Shown: positions 1 through 6,036 of the stretch, in pieces
Position numbering within the stretch: the stretch's first letter is position 1
Layout: each line of letters opens with the position of its first letter
DNA from: Nitrospirota bacterium
GTDB taxonomy: Bacteria > Nitrospirota > Nitrospiria > Nitrospirales > Nitrospiraceae
Assembly: GCA_004296865.1 (NCBI GenBank)
Contig: SCVQ01000574.1
Span: 1-6,049 of the forward strand
Direction of reading: 5' to 3'
DNA length: 6,049 nt
The notes under the pieces: generated by a model
Databases searched by the model: none
Seen by the model: the letters and a program-made list of their open reading frames with translations, nothing else
What the model was told of the DNA's origin: nothing
Translations under genes and position numbers: made by a program

Positions 1-117
1 GGGGTCCCCTTCGGCTCTGCCCTGCTCAACTGGCCGTTTTAGGGTGTCTTTTCCGCAAAGGCACAGGATCATATCGTGGTCTGTCCCTTGCACAGTTTGA
101 GAGCAAGGGTTGTATCG
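1..117. other. Upstream region of acsA, no supported gene
   Basis: This stretch begins at the contig edge. Frame 1 is open from base 1 to a TAG at 40-42 (13 codons), which could be the tail of an upstream gene but is too short to recognise. A GTG at 76 is in frame with acsA and could extend it by 14 codons. An AAGGG at 105-109, 8 nt before ATG 118, is a plausible ribosome binding site for the shorter start. I see no convincing promoter, terminator or RNA gene. Confidence 0.5.
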
Positions 118-1878
118 ATGGGATGGGAGACAATCATCAAGTCGAGGCGAGAATGGAGTACCATTCCGCATCTGTATGACTACGGGGAAGTCCGCGCGAC
201 CTTTTCGTGGGAAAAATCCCGCCGCGAACTCGACGGGCTCCCCGACGGGGGCCTCAACATCGCGTATGAGGCCGTCGATCGTCATGCCGCCGGGCCTCTC
301 CGGGATCACCTGGCTCTGCGGTGGATCGGCAAGAACGGCGAGGTCCGCGACTACACCTATGGTCGGCTGGAAGAACTGACCAACCGGTTTGCGAATGTTC
401 TGCAGCGTCTGGGCGTGGGCAAGGGCGATCGCGTCTATGTCCTGGCCGGGCGCATCCCGGAGCTCTACGTCACGGCCCTCGGCACGTTCAAGAATCGGAG
501 CGTCTTCTGCCCGCTGTTCTCGGCTTTCGGCCCTGAGCCCATCCGCGCGCGTCTGGCGATCGGCCAGGCCAAAGTCCTCGTCACGACCGAATCGCTGTAC
601 CAGCGGAAAGTGGCGGGGCTGCGCGCGTCACTCCCGCACCTCGAACAAGTCCTGTTGGTCGGGGACGATCACAAGCCGACTCATGTGCCGGGCACGCACG
701 ACTATCATTGGCTCTTGGCCGAGGCCGGCGACCGCTTTACGATCGCTCCGACCGATCCTGAAGACATGGCCTTGCTCCACTTTACCAGCGGGACGACCGG
801 CGCGCCCAAGGGAGCGGTGCACGTCCATCAGGCGGTGGTGGCTCACCATATGACCGGCAAGCTTGCCCTGGACTTGCACAAGGACGACGTCTTTTGGTGC
901 ACGGCCGACCCCGGCTGGGTCACCGGCACCTCCTACGGCATCATCGCGCCCTTGACGAACGGCGTCACGAGCATCGTGGACGAGGGCGACTTCGACGCGG
1001 AGCGCTGGTATCGCATTCTGCAGGAGCAACAGGTGTCGGTCTGGTACACGGCTCCCACGGCCATCCGTATGATGATGAAGGCGGGCCTGGAGCCGATCCG
1101 CAAGTACGACCTCCGCTCGCTCCGCTTTCTGGCCAGCGTAGGCGAGCCCCTCAACCCGGAAGCGGTCGTCTGGGGGCAGCAGGCCTTCGGGCAGCCGTTC
1201 CACGATAACTGGTGGCAGACCGAGACGGGTGGGATTATGATCGCCAATTATGCGGCCATGGACATCAGGCCAGGGTCGATGGGGCGTCCCTTGCCGGGGA
1301 TCGACGCGGCGATCGTGAAACGGACCGAGGCCGGCGGGGTCGAGGAAGTCGCGGAAGTCGGCGTGCAAGGCGAGTTGGCGCTCCGTCCTGGCTGGCCATC
1401 CATGTTCCGGGCTTATTGGAACGAGCCGGAGCGGTATCAGAAATGCTTTGTCGGCGGGTTCTATCTGACCGGCGACTTGGCCAAGAAGGACAAGGACGGT
1501 TATTTCTGGTTCGTCGGACGGACCGACGACGTGATCAAGACCTCCGGCCATCTGGTCGGGCCCTTCGAAGTCGAGAGCATCCTGATCGAGCACAAGGCTG
1601 TGGCCGAGGCGGGGGTGATCGGTAAGCCGGACCCCGTCGCGATGGAAGTGGTCAAGGCCTTCGTCTCGCTCAAGGATGGGTATGAGCCCAGCCACGAACT
1701 CCAACGTGAATTGCTGGGCTTCGCCAGGGCGAGGCTCGGCGCGGTGGTTGCACCGAAGGAGATCGAGTTCCTGCCCTCCCTGCCCAGGACGCGGAGCGGC
1801 AAAATCATGCGACGGCTGCTGAAGGCTCGCGAATTGGGCCTGCCGGAGGGAGACACGTCGACGCTGGAAAGTGCGTGA
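118..1878 (+). CDS. acsA: Acetyl-CoA synthetase (AMP-forming), AcsA type
   Basis: This cytoplasmic enzyme of the ANL adenylate-forming family activates acetate with ATP to acetyl-AMP and then forms acetyl-CoA. Numbering from ATG 118 (586 aa), the motifs are in order: the P-loop [11 protein letters not shown] at 222-232; the acyl-pocket and ATP motif NWWQTETGG starting about 364, whose second Trp (366) matches the residue that restricts the pocket to acetate in Salmonella Acs; YLTGD at 449-453; the hinge and nucleotide region [12 protein letters not shown] at 467-478; and the C-terminal LPRTRSGK with catalytic Lys562, the residue commonly acetylated in this family. The length fits the roughly 570-590 aa Bacillus-type AcsA better than the 650 aa enterobacterial Acs. 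I chose ATG 118 because it has AAGGG 8 nt upstream and gives a family-like N terminus; GTG 76 would add 14 residues. It is the first gene of the apparent operon. A propionate or other short-acyl substrate is possible, but the Trp argues for acetate. Confidence 0.93.
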   Translation: MGWETIIKSRREWSTIPHLYDYGEVRATFSWEKSRRELDGLPDGGLNIAYEAVDRHAAGPLRDHLALRWIGKNGEVRDYTYGRLEELTNRFANVLQRLGVGKGDRVYVLAGRIPELYVTALGTFKNRSVFCPLFSAFGPEPIRARLAIGQAKVLVTTESLYQRKVAGLRASLPHLEQVLLVGDDHKPTHVPGTHDYHWLLAEAGDRFTIAPTDPEDMALLHFTSGTTGAPKGAVHVHQAVVAHHMTGKLALDLHKDDVFWCTADPGWVTGTSYGIIAPLTNGVTSIVDEGDFDAERWYRILQEQQVSVWYTAPTAIRMMMKAGLEPIRKYDLRSLRFLASVGEPLNPEAVVWGQQAFGQPFHDNWWQTETGGIMIANYAAMDIRPGSMGRPLPGIDAAIVKRTEAGGVEEVAEVGVQGELALRPGWPSMFRAYWNEPERYQKCFVGGFYLTGDLAKKDKDGYFWFVGRTDDVIKTSGHLVGPFEVESILIEHKAVAEAGVIGKPDPVAMEVVKAFVSLKDGYEPSHELQRELLGFARARLGAVVAPKEIEFLPSLPRTRSGKIMRRLLKARELGLPEGDTSTLESA

Positions 1879-1915
1879 AGCGTGAGGCGTGAAGCGTAAG
1901 GAGTGGAGAGTAACG
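1874..1915. repeat. Heptad tandem array across the acsA-pdhA junction
   Basis: Six consecutive 7-nt units fit the consensus NGTRRRG, with one departure in the last unit (AGTAACG); examples are CGTGAAG, CGTGAGG and CGTAAGG. The first unit contains the acsA TGA stop, and the last ends at 1915, immediately before the GTG start of pdhA. The purine-rich units also supply the ribosome binding site for pdhA. The array therefore occupies the entire intergenic space. Confidence 0.85.
1905..1910 (+). promoter_or_regulatory. Ribosome binding site of pdhA (GGAGAG)
   Basis: GGAGAG lies 5 nt before GTG 1916, with a second Shine-Dalgarno-like TAAGGAG at 1897-1903, 12 nt away. These decide for GTG 1916 over the upstream in-frame GTG at 1889, which has only a weaker purine-rich GTGAGG nearby and would add nine residues encoded by the repeat array. 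Confidence 0.6.
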
Positions 1916-2959
1916 GTGAGCACGGACAAGACAATTGACCGTCAAAAAGCACTGGAATTGCTTCGGCAGATGTTGCGGATCCGCCGCTTCGAGGAGAAGA
2001 CGGTGGAGCTCTACAGCCTGGGGAAGATTCGCGGGTTCCTGCACCTCTACATCGGGGAAGAGGCAGTGGCGGTCGGGGCGCTTCAAGCGCTCACGCCGGA
2101 GGATGCCATCGTTGCGACCTACCGGGAACATGGTCATGCCCTCGTGCGTGGCACGCCGGCCGGCTCCCTCATGGCGGAGCTCTACGGCAAAGCCAATGGT
2201 TGTGCGAGGGGCCGGGGCGGCTCCATGCACTTCTTCGATGCAGCTCGCCGTTTCTACGGGGGACTGGCGATTGTGGGCGGCGGTCTGCCGATTGCAGTGG
2301 GGCTGGCGCTGGCCGACAAGCTACAGGACAAGGCTCGCGTGACCGCCTGTTTCTTCGGCGACGGGGCTGTGGCGGAGGGCGAATTTCACGAGTCGCTCAA
2401 CCTGGCTGCGCTCTGGAAGCTCCCGGTGCTTTTCCTCTGCGAGAACAACCTCTATGCCATGGGGACGGCCCTGGCGCGGCACCAATCCCAAACGGATATC
2501 GCCCGCAAAGCCCAAGCCTATGATCTCCCTGGCGAGGCGGTGGATGGAATGGATGTCCTGGCGGTCGAGGCCGCGACAAAACGGGCCACCGAGGTGGTGC
2601 GTGGCGGGGGAGGGCCCTACCTCCTGGAATACCGGACCTACCGGTTCCGCGCCCATTCGATGTATGACGCGGAGCGTTACCGCACGAAGGAAGAGGTCGA
2701 GCAATGGAAGCAGCGGGACCCGATTGTAATCTTCGAGGGGCTTCTCCGAGAATGGAAGTGCCTCACGTCCGACGACCTGGCCAGGATGGAAGCGGCCATC
2801 GCCGCTGAAATCGCCGACGCCATCGCCTTTGCGGAAGCAGGGCCCTGGGAACCGGTCGAAGATTTGACGAAGGATGTGTATACAGAAGCCATCAACGATC
2901 AGTTGTCGGCGCTCAGCTTGTCTGAGCAGAAAATCCGGAAGCTGAGAGATGAAGGCTGA
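1916..2959 (+). CDS. pdhA: 2-oxoacid (pyruvate) dehydrogenase E1, alpha subunit
   Basis: This is the thiamine diphosphate-binding subunit of a heterotetrameric E1, which decarboxylates a 2-oxoacid and reductively acylates the lipoyl arm of E2. Numbering from GTG 1916 (347 aa), visible signatures are YREHGHAL at 69-76, whose His contacts the cofactor; a [10 protein letters not shown] segment followed by [15 protein letters not shown]; the diphosphate and Mg motif GDG at 148-150 ending at ENN 176-178, the classic GDG-X(n)-NN spacing; and the active-site loop around HSMYD at 247-251. In human PDHA the matching loop reads HSMSD and its serine is phosphorylated; here Tyr replaces it. Length and layout match PdhA, AcoA (acetoin dehydrogenase) and BkdA, and sequence alone does not settle the substrate. 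I favour pyruvate because the neighbours concern acetyl-CoA. Both the start and the C-terminal codons lie in or beside heptad repeats. Confidence 0.9.
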   Translation: MSTDKTIDRQKALELLRQMLRIRRFEEKTVELYSLGKIRGFLHLYIGEEAVAVGALQALTPEDAIVATYREHGHALVRGTPAGSLMAELYGKANGCARGRGGSMHFFDAARRFYGGLAIVGGGLPIAVGLALADKLQDKARVTACFFGDGAVAEGEFHESLNLAALWKLPVLFLCENNLYAMGTALARHQSQTDIARKAQAYDLPGEAVDGMDVLAVEAATKRATEVVRGGGGPYLLEYRTYRFRAHSMYDAERYRTKEEVEQWKQRDPIVIFEGLLREWKCLTSDDLARMEAAIAAEIADAIAFAEAGPWEPVEDLTKDVYTEAINDQLSALSLSEQKIRKLRDEG

Positions 2960-2968
2960 AAGCTCAGT
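2941..2968. repeat. Heptad tandem array across the pdhA-pdhB junction
   Basis: Four consecutive 7-nt units of the form GMTSARN, such as GCTGAGA, GATGAAG and GCTGAAA, with GCTCAGT as the most diverged last unit, cover the last codons of pdhA, its TGA stop at 2957-2959 and the 9-nt spacer. The array ends at 2968, directly before ATG 2969 of pdhB. It provides the only Shine-Dalgarno-like sequence (GAAGG at 2951-2955) for pdhB, at a long spacing of 13 nt. Confidence 0.7.
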
Positions 2969-3946
2969 ATGATTAAAACAACTTATCGAGAGGCGGTCCG
3001 GACCGGGCTGCGCGAAGCCCTGAAGAGCGATCCACGCGTCTTCTTGATGGGGGAAGATGTCGGCCGCTATGGCGGGACTTATGCCTGCAGTCACGGACTG
3101 CTGGAGGAATTCGGACCGGAGCGGGTACGCGATACGCCGCTCTCCGAATCCGTCTTCGTCGGGGCCGGCATCGGCGCGGCCTTGGGCGGGATGAGGCCGA
3201 TCGTGGAAGTGATGACGGTCAACTTCAGCTTGCTGGCCTTGGATCAGATTGTGAACAACGCGGCCACCATCCGGCACATGTCCGGCGGGCAATTCAGCGT
3301 CCCTTTGGTGGTGCGTATGGCGACGGGAGGAGGGCGTCAGGTGGCGGCGCAACATTCCCACAGCCTGGAAGGGTGGTATGCGCACATCCCCGGGATCACG
3401 GTCCTCACGCCCGCAACGGTAACCGACGCGAGGGGCATGTTGCTCGCGTCGGTTCGCGAGCCGGACCCGGTGTTCATCTTCGAGCACGCCTATCTATATC
3501 CCATGGAAGGGGAGTTGGAGGAAGAGGTAGGTCCGGTGGACATCAGCAAGGCGGTGGTGCGGCGGCCGGGCCGGGACGTCACGATCATTACGTTCGGCGG
3601 CTCCTTGTGGAAATCGTTGGAGGCAGCCGATCGGCTGGCCGCCGAAGGGATCGAAGCCGAGGTCATCGACCTCCGGGTGCTGCGTCCGCTCGATGGGGCC
3701 ACGATCCTGGCCTCCGTCAAAAAAACCCATCGCGCGATCATCGTGGATGAGGCTTGGCGCACCGGCAGTTTTGCCGCAGAGGTCAGCGCACAGATCATGG
3801 AAGGCGGGTTCTATGACCTCGACGGGCCGGTTGCGCGAGTCTGCAGCGCCGAGGTCCCCCTTCCCTATCCCAAACATTTGGAAGATGCGGCGCTGCCGAG
3901 TGTGGGTTCGATCGTGCAGGCCGTGCGCGCAATGCAGGGCGAGTAA
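2969..3946 (+). CDS. pdhB: 2-oxoacid (pyruvate) dehydrogenase E1, beta subunit
   Basis: This 325-aa protein is the transketolase-like partner of the alpha subunit; together they form the alpha2beta2 E1. It shows the N-terminal [10 protein letters not shown] at 27-36; RDTPLSES at 54-61, whose Glu60 is expected to contact the aminopyrimidine ring of thiamine diphosphate; [15 protein letters not shown] starting at 128, equivalent to the QHSQ...WYGH active-site segment of PDHB; the C-terminal-domain motif [10 protein letters not shown]; and the terminal [12 protein letters not shown], close to the family's VPMPYAKILE. The length is normal and no key residue is missing. The gene starts 9 nt after pdhA, and I see no better start than ATG 2969. 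A 130-nt repeat-filled gap follows, the only sizeable break in the operon. Confidence 0.92.
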   Translation: MIKTTYREAVRTGLREALKSDPRVFLMGEDVGRYGGTYACSHGLLEEFGPERVRDTPLSESVFVGAGIGAALGGMRPIVEVMTVNFSLLALDQIVNNAATIRHMSGGQFSVPLVVRMATGGGRQVAAQHSHSLEGWYAHIPGITVLTPATVTDARGMLLASVREPDPVFIFEHAYLYPMEGELEEEVGPVDISKAVVRRPGRDVTIITFGGSLWKSLEAADRLAAEGIEAEVIDLRVLRPLDGATILASVKKTHRAIIVDEAWRTGSFAAEVSAQIMEGGFYDLDGPVARVCSAEVPLPYPKHLEDAALPSVGSIVQAVRAMQGE

Positions 3947-3966
3947 GCATTGACGATTGTACAGAA

Positions 3967-3994
3967 TTGACGATTGATGATTGAGAAGAATGAT
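3967..3994 (+). promoter_or_regulatory. Possible sigma70-like internal promoter
   Basis: TTGACG (3967-3972; five of six to TTGACA) is followed after 16 nt by AATGAT (3989-3994; four of six to TATAAT). It would drive pdhC and the downstream genes from the AT-rich gap. Because TTGACG is part of the local repeat unit, the match may be incidental. Confidence 0.2.
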
Positions 3995-4000
3995 TGCCAA

Positions 4001-4021
4001 GATTTAACGAATCCGTTAATC
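4001..4021 (+). other. Hairpin at the centre of the pdhB-pdhC gap
   Basis: TTAACG (4004-4009) and CGTTAA (4014-4019) pair perfectly around a four-base AATC loop. Two more pairs form if T4003 is bulged, giving an 8-bp stem. It is AT-rich and followed by no T-run, so it does not look like an intrinsic terminator. It sits at the symmetry centre of the inverted repeat arms and could be an RNA processing or stability element. Confidence 0.55.
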
Positions 4022-4076
4022 GTCAATGACCCAATGATTCAATCATCCAATTCCCTTAAATCGTCAACGGTGTGTC

Positions 4077-5231
4077 ATGGCTGAATTCGTCATGCCTACG
4101 CTCGGCGCGGACATGAGCGCCGGCACGCTGGTGGCCTGGAAAAAGAAGGAAGGGGACCGCGTGACGCGCGGCGAGATCGTGGCCGAAGTCGAGACCGACA
4201 AGGCGGCGATCGATGTCGAGATCTTCTCCACCGGTGTCATCGAGAAGATTCTGGTCCAGCCTGGCGAAAAGGTTCCCGTGGGAACGGTCCTGGCGATCAT
4301 CCGCGAGGAGGGCGCGATCGCTCAGGCTGCGCCTCCGGCCGTCGAACCGAGCCGGCTCCGCATTTCACCGTCGGCGCGTCAACTGGCGCGAGAGCTTGGC
4401 GTCGATCCTGCCGGGGTGCAGGGCACAGGCCCGGACGGCGCGATCACGCGGCGCGACATCGAAACCGCAGCCCAGGCTATGGGCGATAGGCGCCGGGCTA
4501 TAGGCGAGTCGCCAGCGGAACCCATAGCCCCTAGTCCAGCGCCACGAGCCGGCGAAGCAGGCGATCGCCTGCTTCGTATGCGGCAGGCGATCGCGGCAGC
4601 GATGGCCCGTTCCAAGCGGGAAATTCCTCACTATTACCTCAGCACGACCATCGACATGGGCCGGGCCCTGGCTTGGCTGAGCGAGGAAAATCTCAAACGG
4701 CCCGTTGCGGACCGGCTGTTGTACGGTGTGCTGCTTCTCAAAGCTGTCGCCTTGGCCTTGCGAGAGGTGCCGGAGTTAAATGCGGTCTGGAAAGACGGGC
4801 AAGCGGTACAGAGCCAGGTCATCCATCTGGGTGTGGCCATCTCGCTCCGGGGAGGGGGCCTCGTGGCTCCGGCTCTGCATGATGCAGACCGGCAGAGCCT
4901 GGGCGAACTGATGCAGAACTTCCGTGATCTCGTGAAACGGGCTCGCGCCGGGTCTTTGCGGAGTTCCGAACTGTCCGATCCCACGATCACGGTCACGAGC
5001 TTGGGCGAACAGGGAGTCGAAACCGTGTTCGGCGTCATCTATCCGCCGCAAGTCGCGCTCGTGGGTTTCGGCAAGGTGGTGGAACGTCCCTGGGTCGCCG
5101 AGGGGACGGTGGTCCCCAGGCCGGTCGTGACCGCCACGCTCTCTGCCGATCACCGGGTGACCGACGGCCACCGCGGCGGGTTGTTGCTGGCTGCTGTCGA
5201 CCGGCTGCTTCAGGAGCCGGGCCGGCTATGA
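4077..5231 (+). CDS. pdhC: Dihydrolipoamide acyltransferase, E2 of the 2-oxoacid dehydrogenase
   Basis: This is the core subunit that carries the lipoyl arm and transfers the acyl group to CoA. Domains in order: one lipoyl domain at about 1-77 with the lipoylated Lys42 in ETDKA; a short linker; a peripheral-subunit-binding domain at about 94-130 ([34 protein letters not shown]) that would dock E1 or E3; a second linker at about 131-160; and the catalytic domain from about 163 to the end. The active-site motif DHRVTDG is intact with His359 and Asp363, and the preceding SLGEQGVE...[11 protein letters not shown] segment is typical. At 384 aa with one lipoyl domain it is compact. The second linker is encoded by a heptad array and uses codons such as ATA and AGG that stand out in this GC-rich gene. 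The ribosome binding site before ATG 4077 is weak, but the start fits the lipoyl domain exactly. The last bases overlap the ACP gene. Confidence 0.93.
   Translation: MAEFVMPTLGADMSAGTLVAWKKKEGDRVTRGEIVAEVETDKAAIDVEIFSTGVIEKILVQPGEKVPVGTVLAIIREEGAIAQAAPPAVEPSRLRISPSARQLARELGVDPAGVQGTGPDGAITRRDIETAAQAMGDRRRAIGESPAEPIAPSPAPRAGEAGDRLLRMRQAIAAAMARSKREIPHYYLSTTIDMGRALAWLSEENLKRPVADRLLYGVLLLKAVALALREVPELNAVWKDGQAVQSQVIHLGVAISLRGGGLVAPALHDADRQSLGELMQNFRDLVKRARAGSLRSSELSDPTITVTSLGEQGVETVFGVIYPPQVALVGFGKVVERPWVAEGTVVPRPVVTATLSADHRVTDGHRGGLLLAAVDRLLQEPGRL
4475..4529. repeat. Heptad array with inverted partner inside the pdhC linker
   Basis: Five consecutive 7-nt units at 4475-4509 all begin with GGC, for example GGCTATG, GGCGATA and GGCTATA. 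GGCTATGGG at 4475-4483 recurs as the exact reverse complement CCCATAGCC at 4521-4529. The segment encodes about residues 133-151 of E2, the flexible linker between the subunit-binding and catalytic domains ([12 protein letters not shown] onward), so it is tolerated in frame. Confidence 0.8.
4553..4576. repeat. Perfect 24-bp palindrome in pdhC
   Basis: CGAAGCAGGCGA at 4553-4564 is followed directly by its exact reverse complement at 4565-4576. The centre is GGCGATCGCC, the core of the HIP1 palindrome known from cyanobacteria. It encodes the end of the linker and the first residues of the catalytic domain (about E-A-G-D-R-L-L-R). Confidence 0.9.
4557..4594 (+). repeat. Direct 12-bp repeat containing GCGATCGC
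   Basis: GCAGGCGATCGC occurs at 4557-4568, inside the 24-bp palindrome, and again at 4583-4594. Two more copies of the GCGATCGC octamer lie at 4314-4321 in pdhC and at 425-432 in acsA. Confidence 0.8.
5212..5216 (+). promoter_or_regulatory. Ribosome binding site of the ACP gene (AGGAG)
   Basis: AGGAG lies 11 nt before ATG 5228 and 17 nt before the next in-frame ATG at 5234, which favours the ATG that overlaps the pdhC stop codon. Confidence 0.5.
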
Positions 5232-5500
5232 CGATGAAGTTGACGGCCGCTGAGATTGCAGGCACGGTGTTGCGCCTCCTGGGAGAGATTGCGCCTGAGG
5301 CGGACTTGACGCAACTCAACCCCGAGGTCGGCTTTCGCGACCAGTTGGACATCGACTCCATGGACTTTTTGAACTTCGTGATCGCCTTGCACGAAGCCCT
5401 GCACATCGAGATTCCCGAGGCGGATTACTCGAAACTCTCGAGCCTGACCGGCTGCGTGAACTACGTGATGACTATGCAAGGCGGACAGAAAACGAGCTGA
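5228..5500 (+). CDS. Acyl carrier protein (phosphopantetheine-binding)
   Basis: This 90-aa acidic, helical protein has the size and profile of a stand-alone acyl carrier protein. The phosphopantetheine attachment site is Ser44 in the motif LDIDSMDF (DSM in place of the usual DSL), followed by the hydrophobic helix [10 protein letters not shown] and the typical [15 protein letters not shown] stretch and closing NYV. It is a cytoplasmic carrier of acyl thioesters once modified by a phosphopantetheinyl transferase. Its ATG overlaps the pdhC TGA as ATGA, indicating translational coupling to E2. It differs from housekeeping AcpP in the residues after the serine, so I would not call it acpP. Its partner is unknown; possible roles are an alternative acyl acceptor for E2 or an octanoyl donor for E2 lipoylation, both inferred from position only. 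Confidence 0.88.
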   Translation: MTMKLTAAEIAGTVLRLLGEIAPEADLTQLNPEVGFRDQLDIDSMDFLNFVIALHEALHIEIPEADYSKLSSLTGCVNYVMTMQGGQKTS

Positions 5501-5509
5501 GCGGTTGCC

Positions 5510-5515
5510 GGGAGG
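5510..5515 (+). promoter_or_regulatory. Ribosome binding site of the VIT-like gene (GGGAGG)
   Basis: GGGAGG is strong but ends only 3 nt before ATG 5519, shorter than the usual spacing. No alternative start upstream is in frame within the 18-nt gap; an in-frame TTG at 5534 is a weaker option that would remove five residues. Confidence 0.5.
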
Positions 5516-5518
5516 CCG

Positions 5519-6004
5519 ATGCTGAAAGGTTCGTTGAAAACTGGCCTGAGTTTCGGGTTGACCTCGGGGATCATTACGACGCTGGGCCTCATGGTCGGGT
5601 TGCATTCCGGCACCCATTCCAAGCTGGTCGTGGCTGGGGGAATCATCACCATCGCCGTCGCGGACGCCTTTTCAGATGCTCTGGGGATGCATGTCTCGCA
5701 AGAATCCGAGAACCAACACAGCGCCAGGGAAATCTGGGAAGCGACCGTGGCGACTTTCCTGGCCAAGTTTGTGTTCGCCTTGACGTTTCTGGTCCCGATC
5801 CTCCTCCTTCCCATCGCGACCGCCATTGTGGCTGGAATAATATGGGGGCTTTTGCTCTTGGGCCTGTTGAGTTTTTCTATGGCAAAAGAGCAACAGGTTT
5901 CTCCCTGGGGCGTCATTGCAGAACACCTTGTGATTGCGCTAGTCGTGATTGCAGCCACTCACTATCTGGGCCATTGGGTTCAAGTGGCTTTCAGCGGTGC
6001 CTAG
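5519..6004 (+). CDS. VIT1/CCC1-like integral membrane protein
   Basis: This 161-aa protein is almost entirely hydrophobic, with five predicted membrane segments near residues 9-28, 36-56, 77-96, 98-118 and 131-150. The first half resembles the VIT1/CCC1 vacuolar iron/manganese transporter family: FGLTSGIITTLGLMVG in helix 1 and AVADAFSDALGMHVSQESE at the end of helix 2, the conserved acidic segment of that family. VIT1 proteins carry a helical metal-binding domain between helices 2 and 3; here that stretch is only about 20 residues (57-76), so the domain is missing, although Glu62, Glu64, Glu71 and Glu74 remain. It could be a metal transporter of the short VIT type or a protein of different function sharing the fold. 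It follows the ACP gene by 18 nt and is probably co-transcribed, but nothing in the sequence ties it to the dehydrogenase. Confidence 0.7.
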   Translation: MLKGSLKTGLSFGLTSGIITTLGLMVGLHSGTHSKLVVAGGIITIAVADAFSDALGMHVSQESENQHSAREIWEATVATFLAKFVFALTFLVPILLLPIATAIVAGIIWGLLLLGLLSFSMAKEQQVSPWGVIAEHLVIALVVIAATHYLGHWVQVAFSGA

Positions 6005-6036
6005 ACCGGACTACACAATATAATAATAATATGATG
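6005..6036. other. AT-rich tail after the last gene
   Basis: A short low-complexity run dominated by TAA triplets lies between the VIT-like stop and the adapter. It has no hairpin and T-run, so no terminator can be called, and because it abuts adapter sequence its last bases may be poorly supported. Confidence 0.4.

Larger units (their letters stand above)
3949..4068. repeat. AT-rich inverted-arm repeat cluster in the pdhB-pdhC gap
   Basis: This gap contrasts sharply with its GC-rich surroundings. The left arm carries ATTG units on the + strand at 3949, 3956, 3966, 3973 and 3980, i.e. 7-nt steps with one 3-nt slip. The right arm carries the same kind of unit on the opposite strand (CAAT on the + strand) at 7-8 nt steps. 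ATTGACGATT at 3949-3958 and again at 3966-3975 is exactly complementary to AATCGTCAAT at 4018-4027, and a near copy, AAATCGTCAAC, lies at 4058-4068. No reading frame of interest crosses it. Confidence 0.8.

Noticed and set aside
1..42. Possible C-terminal tail of an upstream gene (frame 1, stop TAG at 40-42)
   Set aside because: Only 13 codons are visible, with nothing to recognise; a chance open stretch of this length is expected.
1..72. Possible divergent gene on the - strand starting at ATG 72-70
   Set aside because: Only 24 codons reach the contig edge, there is no convincing ribosome binding site, and the translation is not recognisable.
88..115. Promoter TTGCAC - 16 nt - TTGTAT before acsA
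   Set aside because: The -10 would lie at 110-115, placing the transcription start at or beyond ATG 118, so it cannot readily serve the chosen start, and the -10 match is poor.
628..1929. Open frame of 433 codons on the - strand opposite acsA
   Set aside because: It is antisense to a gene with all AcsA motifs intact, its translation is low-complexity and rich in R, P, G, L and H with no recognisable domain, and long antisense frames are common in GC-rich coding DNA.
2321..3487. Open frame of 388 codons on the - strand across pdhA and pdhB
   Set aside because: It spans two well-supported genes and their junction, and its translation shows no family features.
4001..4021. Intrinsic terminator between pdhB and pdhC
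   Set aside because: The hairpin is AT-rich and not followed by a T-run, and the genes on both sides belong to the same enzyme complex.
3949..4068. CRISPR array
   Set aside because: Units are 7-8 nt, degenerate and inverted between the two arms; there are no uniform 24-37 nt repeats with unique spacers and no cas genes.
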